In this document: piece after piece, positions 43,184 to 64,000 of the stretch
Layout: the number at the start of each line of letters is the position of its first letter
How positions within the stretch are numbered: the stretch's first letter is position 1
Source: Amycolatopsis sp. cg9
GTDB lineage: Bacteria; Actinomycetota; Actinomycetes; Mycobacteriales; Pseudonocardiaceae
DNA: 64,000 bases
NCBI RefSeq assembly: GCF_041346945.1
Contig: NZ_CP166850.1
Location: 8,478,501 to 8,542,500, forward strand
Direction of reading: 5' to 3'
Made by a program: the position numbers and the translations under genes
Notes under the pieces: generated by a model
Told to the model about the DNA's origin: nothing
Seen by the model: the letters and a program-made list of their open reading frames with translations, nothing else
The model's database searches: none

Positions 43184-43238
43184 TGAAAAGCTACTCACGA
43201 CCGATGCGGTCCAGCCCGATTCGTTGCAGTATCGATCC

Positions 43239-44465
43239 ATGACCACCCACGAAACGGACGTCGTCGTCATCGGCGCCGGGCTCGCCGGGCTCGCCGCCGC
43301 GCGGCGCCTGCACGAGGCCGGGCTCGAGTGCGCGGTGCTGGAGGCCGGCGACGACGTCGGCGGGCGCGTGCGCACCGACGTCGTCGACGGCTTCCGGCTC
43401 GACCGCGGCTTCCAGGTCCTCAACCCCGCCTACCCGGCGATCCGGCGGCTCGTCGACGTCGGCGCGCTGCGGCTGGGCCGGTTCTGGCGCGCGGTCCGCG
43501 TCGCCGACGACGACCGCGTCTCGCTGCTCGGGCACCCGCTCGACGCCCCGAAGGCGCTGCGTGACGTCGCGGCGCGCCGGTACCTCTCGGCGAAGGACCT
43601 GGTCGCGCTCGGCACGCTCTCCGCCCGCGTCGCCGCCGGCCCGGCCCGCGCGATCGTGCGAGGCGACGACGGGACGACCGCCGACGTGCTGAGCGGCGCC
43701 GGGCTGTCCGACCGGGCCGTGGCCACTGTCCTGCGCCCCTTCCTGTCCGGCGTCTTCCTCGAAGCCGAGCTCAGCACTTCGGCCCGGTTCTTCCAGCTGG
43801 TGTGGCGGAGTTTCCTGCGCTCCGCGCCGTCGCTGCCCGCCGGCGGCATGGGCGAACTCCCCCGGCAGCTGGCCCGGCACCTGCCGGCGGGTTCGCTGCA
43901 CACCGGCACCCCGGTCGAGCGGATCGGGCCGGGCGAGGTGCGCACCGCCGGCGGCGACGTCTGGACCGCGCGCACGGTCGTCGTGGCGACCGACGGCACG
44001 ACGGCGTCGCAGCTGGTCGACGGCGTCGCGGAGCCGCTGTGGAACGGCGTGACGACCTGGTACTTCGCGCCGGACGAGCGCCCGTCGCGCGAGCCCGTCA
44101 TCATGGTCGACGCCCGGGGCGGCCCCGTCGTGAACACGGCCGTGCTGAGCGAAGTGTGCCCCTCCTACGCACCCCCGGGAGCCGCGCTGGTGAGCGCGTC
44201 GGCGCTGACCCCCCTCGCGGAGCCCGAGGTCCGGCGGGCACTCGGCCGGATGTACCGCGCCGACGCGACCCGCTGGCCGCTGGTCGGCCGGTACGAGATC
44301 CCGCACGCGCTCCCGGCCATGCCCGCGCCGCACCCGATCCGCCGCGAAGTCCGCTGGGGCGAGGGGATCTACGTGTGCGGGGACCACCGCGACACGAGCT
44401 CGCTGCAGGGTGCCCTCGCCTCGGGCGGCCGGACGGCCCGCGCGGTGCTGGCCGACCGGTCGTGA
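43239..44465 (+). CDS. FAD-dependent amine oxidase/protoporphyrinogen oxidase-like oxidoreductase
   Basis: The 408-residue protein opens with a Rossmann dinucleotide motif (VVVIGAGLAGLAAARRL), the second FAD signature EAGDDVGGRVRTD and DRGFQVLNPAYP. It closes with the FAD motif GIYVCGDHRDTSSLQGALASGGRTA. This is the NAD(P)-binding amine-oxidase group (monoamine oxidase, carotenoid desaturase, protoporphyrinogen oxidase). Which reaction it performs cannot be decided from the sequence. ATG 43239 has no clear Shine-Dalgarno and may be leaderless. It is divergent from tspO. Confidence 0.85.
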   Translation: MTTHETDVVVIGAGLAGLAAARRLHEAGLECAVLEAGDDVGGRVRTDVVDGFRLDRGFQVLNPAYPAIRRLVDVGALRLGRFWRAVRVADDDRVSLLGHPLDAPKALRDVAARRYLSAKDLVALGTLSARVAAGPARAIVRGDDGTTADVLSGAGLSDRAVATVLRPFLSGVFLEAELSTSARFFQLVWRSFLRSAPSLPAGGMGELPRQLARHLPAGSLHTGTPVERIGPGEVRTAGGDVWTARTVVVATDGTTASQLVDGVAEPLWNGVTTWYFAPDERPSREPVIMVDARGGPVVNTAVLSEVCPSYAPPGAALVSASALTPLAEPEVRRALGRMYRADATRWPLVGRYEIPHALPAMPAPHPIRREVRWGEGIYVCGDHRDTSSLQGALASGGRTARAVLADRS

Positions 44466-44469
44466 GGGC

Positions 44470-44832
44470 TCAGCGGAGTCCGACGAGCAGCCGGTCGGCG
44501 GTGTCCCAGTGCTCGAACTTGCCGTCCTGCGCGAGGGCCTGCGGGATGACCCACTTCGCGAGCATGTCCATCGGGCCGGCCGCCACGAGCCGTTCCGGTC
44601 CGTCGTAGTAGCTGTTCCGCCAGTCTTGGACGATACGGCAGGCCGCGTCGATCTCGACCGAGTAGTACTCGTGCGTCACCGGGTCGATGACGTGCACGCT
44701 CAAGCGGGACCGGTCGGCCCAGGAGGGGATTCGCACCCGCAGCGCGAAGGTGCCGGAGCCGCCGACACGGCTCCCCGTCCCCGCGGACCTGCGAACGCGA
44801 GAGGAGGAGCGCCGGCAACGACGCGATCGCAC
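44470..44832 (-). CDS. Hypothetical protein, start uncertain
   Basis: The reading frame encodes up to 120 residues. The C-terminal 75 look like a genuine small protein (VHVIDPVTHEYYSVEID, ACRIVQDWRNSYYDGPERLV, MLAKWVIPQALAQDGKFEHW), while the Arg/Ser-rich N-terminus does not. A start at GTG 44697 or TTG 44703 would give about 75 residues. No family was recognised. It is convergent with the FAD oxidoreductase (4 bp gap) and lies 3' of the mbtH operon terminator in the same direction. Confidence 0.5.
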   Translation of the reverse strand: MRSRRCRRSSSRVRRSAGTGSRVGGSGTFALRVRIPSWADRSRLSVHVIDPVTHEYYSVEIDAACRIVQDWRNSYYDGPERLVAAGPMDMLAKWVIPQALAQDGKFEHWDTADRLLVGLR

Positions 44833-44886
44833 CGTCCCCGAAGCCGATCGACCCGGAATTCCGGCGGCTCGCAGGACTCGCCGGCC

Positions 44887-44923
44887 GGCCGGGGCGGTCT
44901 CGGCGTGGGAAACCGCCCCGGCC
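44887..44923 (-). terminator. Terminator of the NRPS-MFS-mbtH operon
   Basis: GGCCGGGGCGGT (44887-44898) and ACCGCCCCGGCC (44912-44923) form a perfect 12-bp stem with a 13-base loop. The stem begins 6 bp beyond the mbtH stop codon on the minus strand. Confidence 0.72.
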
Positions 44924-44929
44924 CGCGGC

Positions 44930-45127
44930 TTACCGCGCCGCCATGCGGTCGCGGAGGCTGCGGGGGCGCATGTCCGTCCACACTTCGTCCACGTGGTCCA
45001 TGCACTCCTGGCGGGTGCCCGTCGTGCCGTCCGGGCGCCAGCCCGCCGGTACCTCCTTGTCCGCCGGCCAGAGCGAGTACTGCTCCTCGTCGTTGACCAG
45101 GACCTGGAAGGTGGTGTTGTCGTCCAT
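44930..45127 (-). CDS. MbtH-like NRPS chaperone
   Basis: The 65-residue protein matches the MbtH family throughout: FQVLVNDEEQYSLWP, VPAGWRPDG and ECMDHVDEVWTDMRPRSLR, with the two family tryptophans that clamp an alanine of the adenylation domain (Trp20 in SLWP and Trp30 in AGW). MbtH proteins bind and activate NRPS adenylation domains. ATG 45127 overlaps the stop of the MFS gene (TGATG) and AAAGGA lies 7 nt upstream. It is the last gene of the NRPS operon and presumably serves the modules encoded upstream. Confidence 0.95.
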   Translation of the reverse strand: MDDNTTFQVLVNDEEQYSLWPADKEVPAGWRPDGTTGTRQECMDHVDEVWTDMRPRSLRDRMAAR

Positions 45128-46736
45128 CAGGGGTTCCTTTCCGTTGCGGGACCGGGTGTTTCTTCGAGCTCGCGTGCCTGCGTGGCCGCGGGGAAACCGC
45201 GGAGGGTGCCGCTGCACGTCGTCAGGATGGTGACCACGGCGATGGCCGCCGCGCAGGTCAGGACCGCCGCCGGGCCGGGGAGGGCCTCCACCAGCCAGCC
45301 GCCCAGTGCCGGGCCGAGCGCCGCCGCGAGGCCGCCCGTCACGCCGAGGACTCCGCCGAGGCGGCCGCGGAGGTGGTCGGGGGTGAACAGGAGCTGGTAG
45401 GTGCTGATCGTCGTGTTGGCCGCCGGCGGCAGGAACGCGATCACGGCGAACAGCGCGCCCATCACGTATCCGTTGTGGACGAAGACGGCGAGCGGGGTCA
45501 GTACCGTCAGCGCCCAGAACACCCCGGCGATCAGCAGGTACGGGCTGAGCTTGCGGTGCAGGTACGGCGCCGCGAGCGAGCCGAGGATCCCGCCCGCGCC
45601 GAGCATCGCCGCCATCACGCCGATTTCGCCGGACGGCACGCCGCGCTCGTTCGCCAGCACGATGATCACGAGGTAGTACGCCGAGAAGAACAGGTTCAGG
45701 CTCACCACGCAGAAGACCGTGACGCGCAGCCGCGGCTGCTGCCACACCCACCGCAGCCCTTCGAGGATCTCCCGGCCCAGGTGCGCGGGCGCCCGCCCGG
45801 CCGGCGCCGGACGGCCCGGCAGCCGCACGAACACCAGCGACACGAACGCGAAGACGTGCGCCACCACGTCGAAGGCGAACGGCACCACCCGGCCCACCGC
45901 GAACAGGAACCCGCCGAGCGCGGTGCCCGACAGCTGCCCGGCACTGGTCCTGGCCGCGTTCAACGCGACCGCCGCCGGCACCTGGTCGTCCGGCACCAGC
46001 CGCGGCAGGCTCGCTTCTTCCGCCGGCTCGAACAACGCGCGGCACACACCCATCACGACGGCGACCGCGACCAGCAGCCCGACACCGCCCACACCCGCCC
46101 ACAGCGCCAGCACCAGCCCGGCGGCCGCGACCGCTTGCACCGCCTCGCACCCGAGCATGACCAGCTTCCGCGGCCAGCGGTCGACCAGCGCCCCGGCGGG
46201 CAACCCGGCGACCAGCTGGGCGATCGCAACCGCACCGACGACCAGGCCCGACTGCGCGGCGGACCCGGTGAGGGCCAGCACCAGCAGGGGAAACGCGATC
46301 ATGGTCGTGCTGAAGCCGGCCTCCGAGACGACCTGGCCGGTCCACAGCAGGCGGTAGTCGCGGTTACCCCGGAGCCGCGCCGACAGCCGCCGCCGATCGG
46401 CGGCGGCGGCATGGTCAGGGGCAGCGCCGGAACCGCTGCCGTCCCCGGCGCGGCCAGACGCAGCGCCGGAACCGGCGGTGCCGGCACCCGCATCCCCGGC
46501 ACCGGCAGCGCCAGCGCTCGCACCGGCAGCGTCCGCGGCACCAACGCCGGCGCCGGCAGTGCCGGCGTTGCCCGCAGCGCCAACGGCGGCACCGCCACCG
46601 GCACCGGCACCGGCACCACGGCCACGGCCAACGCCAGCGTCGGCCACAGCGCCCCCACCGGCGCGAAGCCGATCAGCCGCGGCATCGTCGGCCTGGTCGC
46701 CTTCCGTCATACGGCTGGGCAGGTGGTCGCCGCGGG

Positions 46737-46740
<4 letters not shown>
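45127..46740 (-). CDS. MFS exporter of the NRPS cluster
   Basis: The 537-residue protein is a 12-helix major facilitator of the enterobactin-exporter/EntS-like (MFS_3) kind. [37 protein letters not shown] opens helix 1, [14 protein letters not shown] is the loop 2-3 signature, and [15 protein letters not shown] lies in the second half. Before helix 1 there is an odd ~95-residue Ala/Gly-rich stretch encoded by GC microsatellite-like DNA (about 46420-46640). GTG 46740 is chosen: it overlaps the NRPS stop (GTGA) and has GAGGAG 7 nt upstream; ATG 46710 is the alternative. Position implies export of the NRPS product. Confidence 0.88.
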
Positions 46741-61490
<14,750 letters not shown>

Positions 61491-61500
61491 GGGGACGTCC

Positions 61501-61540
61501 TCACGATTCCTGGTCGGAGGCGAGGCTTTCGAGCTCGCCC
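61501..61540 (-). repeat. Duplicate of the upstream NRPS 3' end
   Basis: Identical over 40 bases to 61719-61758 and nearly so for 11 more. On the minus strand it reads as a second copy of the NRPS C-terminal tail [12 protein letters not shown] plus stop, 218 bp downstream of the real one and just before the next NRPS start. Confidence 0.9.
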
Positions 61541-61560
61541 GAGATGAGTTCGGGAGGCAT

Positions 61561-61671
61561 GCCCCCAATGTGGCGTTCGGTGCGTCGAGCGCACCCGATG
61601 TGGCGTTCGGTGCGTCGAGCGCACCCAATGTGGCGTTCGGTGCGTTGGACGCACCCAACGCCACATTGGGG
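61561..61671. repeat. 30-bp tandem repeat block ending in a 22-bp hairpin
   Basis: Three copies of a 30-bp unit (61561-61650; core AATGTGGCGTTCGGTGCG) are followed by its inverse. Arms 61624-61645 and 61649-61670 pair over 22 bp with one mismatch around a 3-base loop. The block lies between two copies of the NRPS tail sequence, in the gap between two NRPS genes that should be cotranscribed. Confidence 0.9.
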
Positions 61672-61718
61672 TGCTTTGCCCGCCGCGGGAAAGCTGCGCA
61701 CGGTCATCGGGGCGCCTC

Positions 61719-64000
61719 TCACGATTCCTGGTCGGAGGCGAGGCTTTCGAGCTCGCCCAGGATGAGTTCCTCGACGGTGCCGGCGAGCCCGGCGATCGTG
61801 CGCGCGGTGAGCACGTCGGCCGGGGTCACGCGGACCGCGAACAGCGCGCTCGCCTTGGCCGCGATGTGCAGGCTCTTCAGCGAATCGCCGCCGAGGGCGA
61901 AGAAGCTGTCTTCGGCGCCGACGCGGGCCGTGCCGAGGACCTCGGCCCAGATCGCCGCGAGGGCCCGTTCGGTGTCGGTCTCCGGCTCGACGTGCCCGGC
62001 CGCGGCGACCGGGGCCGGCAGCGCGCGCCGGTCGACCTTCCCATTGGCGCTCACCGGGATCCGCTCCAGGGGGACGACCGCCGACGGCACCAGGTAGTCC
62101 GGCAGCACCCCGGCCAGGAACGCGCGCAGCTGCTCCGGGCCGGCGTCCGAAACGACGTACGCCACGAGCTGCTTGGCCCCCGGCCGGTCTTCGCGGACGA
62201 CGACCGCCGCCTGCGCCACCGCCGGGTGGCGGGCCAGCACGGCCTCGACTTCGCCGGGCTCGACGCGGAAGCCGCGCAGCTTGACCTGGTCGTCGGCGCG
62301 GCCGAGGAACTCCAGCGTCCCCGCCGCCGTCCAGCGCACGACGTCACCGGTGCGGTACATGCGTTCCCCGGCCGGGCCGGCCGGGTCGGCGACGAACCGG
62401 TCGGCGGTCAGGCCGGGCCGGCCGCGGTAGCCGCGGGCCAGGCCCGCGCCGGCGAGGTACAGCTCCCCCGGGACACCCGGCGGCACCGGCCGCAGCGAGC
62501 GGTCCAGTACGCGAGCGCGCATCCCGTCCAGCGGCCGGCCGATCGGGATCCGGTCCGGGACCACGTCGGCCATCGGGTGCGCGGTGGCGAACGTCGTCGT
62601 CTCGGTCGGGCCGTAGCCGTCGACGACGCGCAGCCCCGGGCACGCGCCCAGGACCCGCCGCACCGCCGCCGCCGGCACGACGTCCCCGCCGGTCCAGATC
62701 TCGCGCAGCCCGGCGAAGCAGTCCGGGGTTTCCTGCGCCAGCACGCGGAACAGGCCCGCGGTCAGCCACATCGCGGTCAGCCCGTGCTCGCGGATCAGCG
62801 CCCGCAGCGTCACCTCGTCGACGCCGTCGCCGGGCGCGGCGACGACCGTGCCGCCGGTCAGCAGCGGCACCCACAGCTCGTACGTCGTCGCGTCGAACGC
62901 CAGCGGCGAGTGCAGCAGGACCCGCTCGTGCGCGCCGCCGCGGAAGCGGGCGTCCGCGGCCAGCGCGGCGACGTCGCGGTGGCGCACCGCGACGCCCTTC
63001 GGCGTGCCGGTCGAGCCGGACGTGTACATGACGTACGCGACCTGCTCCGGGTCGACGCCGACCGCCGGGTCGGCGGCGGGCTCGTCGTCCACGGAGGACA
63101 GCAGGATGGTGCCCGCGTGCGGGTAGTCCGCTTCGGCGACGACGAACCGGACGCCGTCGAGCAGCAGCCGCTGCCGCTCGGCCGGTGCGCGCGTGTCGAG
63201 CGGGAGGTAGGCCCCGCCCGCCTTGACCACGGCGAGTTCGGCGACCACGGCCCCGGCCCGGCCGACCGCGAGACCGACCGGCTCCTCCGGCCGCAGCCCG
63301 AGCCCGACCAGCCGGTTGGCCAGCCGGTTCGCGCGGCGGTTCAGCTCGGCGTAGCTGACCGCCCGGCCGTCGAGGACGGCCGCGACCGCGTCCGGGCGGG
63401 CCCGGACCTGCTCGGCGAACAGCGCCGGCAGCGAGCGGGACGGCGGCTCGGCACCGGTCGCCGTCCACTCGCGCAGCAGCCGGTCCTCGGCCGGCGTGGT
63501 CATCCGGACCGCGGCGACCGGCCGGTCGCCGTCGGCGGTCAGCTCCCGCAGCAGCGTGAGCAGGTGCCCGGTGAGCCGGGTGGCCGTCGAGGCGTCGAAC
63601 AGCGCCGGGTCGTACCCGAAGTCGACCGCCAGCTCCCGGCCGGGCGACGCGACGACGGTGAGCGGGAAGTTGGTCGTCTCCCGCGCCGAGAGGTCGCGCA
63701 CGGTCAGGCCGTGCCCGGCTTCGGCGGCGGTGATCGGGTAGTTCTCGAACACCACCAGGCTTTCGCACAGGTTCACCCCGCCCGGCAGCCCGGCCCAGCC
63801 CTGGACCCGGGCGAGCGGGAGGTGGCCGTGCCGGCGGGCCTCGGCCTGCGCGGCCTGCAGGCCGGCGAGCCACCCGGCCACCCCGGCACCGCGGTCGACG
63901 GCGACCCGGACCGGCAGCGTGTTGATGAAGATGCCGGTGATCTCGTCGACGCCCGCGATCTCGGCCGGGCGGCCGGACGCGGTCGCGCCGAACACGACGT
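61719..64000 (-). CDS. Nonribosomal peptide synthetase, C-terminal part ending C-A-T (5' end outside window)
   Basis: The frame is open to the window edge; about 760 C-terminal residues are present. The C-domain remnant has [28 protein letters not shown] and VVFENYP, features shared with C3 of the downstream NRPS, which follows an epimerase; the preceding module may therefore also end in E. The A domain has [11 protein letters not shown] and the code DAYWWGGTFK, the Val-type pattern. The carrier domain has LGGDSLKS (Ser near 61880). A short acidic tail ([17 protein letters not shown]) ends the protein and may serve as a docking helix for the next NRPS. The last carrier should hand its chain to C1 of that protein. 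Confidence 0.93.
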   Translation of the reverse strand, partial: VVFGATASGRPAEIAGVDEITGIFINTLPVRVAVDRGAGVAGWLAGLQAAQAEARRHGHLPLARVQGWAGLPGGVNLCESLVVFENYPITAAEAGHGLTVRDLSARETTNFPLTVVASPGRELAVDFGYDPALFDASTATRLTGHLLTLLRELTADGDRPVAAVRMTTPAEDRLLREWTATGAEPPSRSLPALFAEQVRARPDAVAAVLDGRAVSYAELNRRANRLANRLVGLGLRPEEPVGLAVGRAGAVVAELAVVKAGGAYLPLDTRAPAERQRLLLDGVRFVVAEADYPHAGTILLSSVDDEPAADPAVGVDPEQVAYVMYTSGSTGTPKGVAVRHRDVAALAADARFRGGAHERVLLHSPLAFDATTYELWVPLLTGGTVVAAPGDGVDEVTLRALIREHGLTAMWLTAGLFRVLAQETPDCFAGLREIWTGGDVVPAAAVRRVLGACPGLRVVDGYGPTETTTFATAHPMADVVPDRIPIGRPLDGMRARVLDRSLRPVPPGVPGELYLAGAGLARGYRGRPGLTADRFVADPAGPAGERMYRTGDVVRWTAAGTLEFLGRADDQVKLRGFRVEPGEVEAVLARHPAVAQAAVVVREDRPGAKQLVAYVVSDAGPEQLRAFLAGVLPDYLVPSAVVPLERIPVSANGKVDRRALPAPVAAAGHVEPETDTERALAAIWAEVLGTARVGAEDSFFALGGDSLKSLHIAAKASALFAVRVTPADVLTARTIAGLAGTVEELILGELESLASDQES

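Noticed and set aside
61491..61664. Extension of the four-module NRPS upstream to 61664
   Set aside because: The extra residues are translated 30-bp repeats and a second copy of the other NRPS tail in another frame; ATG 61490 has a proper ribosome-binding site and a normal NRPS N-terminus.

Overview
The window is very GC-rich, uses many GTG starts and GTGA/ATGA start-stop overlaps, and carries a modular NRPS, Tat-exported phosphatases and WXG100/RHS polymorphic toxins. It also carries several families of strong hairpin repeats. Together these point to an actinomycete of the Pseudonocardiaceae, most like Amycolatopsis; the genus is an inference. No rRNA, tRNA or CRISPR array was seen.

Layout. 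1-2.7 kb: the 3' end of a TPR protein, an IS5-type insertion sequence (477-1385, TGA target duplication) with a frame-broken transposase, and a four-cold-shock-domain protein. A second inverted IS end lies at 2690-2715. 2.7-10.5 kb: an MFS exporter divergent from an HxlR regulator. Then come an osmolyte ABC importer in which permease, ATPase and second permease are one polypeptide, its lipoprotein, a Kup potassium transporter and a small secreted protein. 10.5-16.4 kb: two tandem Tat-type purple-acid-phosphatase-like genes, one decayed; a secreted phytase-like esterase protein; and a TetR regulator coupled to an old-yellow-enzyme reductase. 16.5-25.2 kb: two large convergent polymorphic toxins with related WXG100-like N-termini and nuclease-like C-termini, separated only by a terminator. 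25.4-28.4 kb: two tandem secreted PKD-domain proteins. 28.4-31.5 kb: a DUF4231/SLATT-like membrane protein, an acyl-CoA synthetase and a divergent GAF-LuxR regulator. 31.5-37.9 kb: an aromatic-catabolism locus, with a GntR regulator and two amidohydrolases diverging from a FAH-family hydrolase, a two-component flavin monooxygenase and an extradiol dioxygenase. 37.9-44.8 kb: a DnaQ-like exonuclease with TerB and BRCT regions plus an unknown partner, an aldehyde dehydrogenase, small hypotheticals, TspO and a FAD amine-oxidase-like enzyme.

44.9-64 kb: the 3' part of an NRPS gene cluster on the minus strand. Transcription order is an NRPS (cut by the window edge, ending C-A-T), a 4917-residue NRPS (C-A-T-C-A-T-E-C-A-T-C-A-T-E), an MFS exporter and an MbtH-like protein, followed by a terminator. 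Specificity codes read by eye suggest Val-like, X, D-Thr, X, D-hydrophobic, with the two X modules sharing one code. No thioesterase or reductase release domain is present, so release must lie outside this window.

The most unusual items are the permease-ATPase-permease fusion, the four-domain cold-shock protein inside a possible mobile unit, the phosphatase paralogue that has lost its signal peptide and metal ligands, the two orphan toxins facing each other, and hairpin repeats that have entered the NRPS genes, one of them translated inside an adenylation domain.
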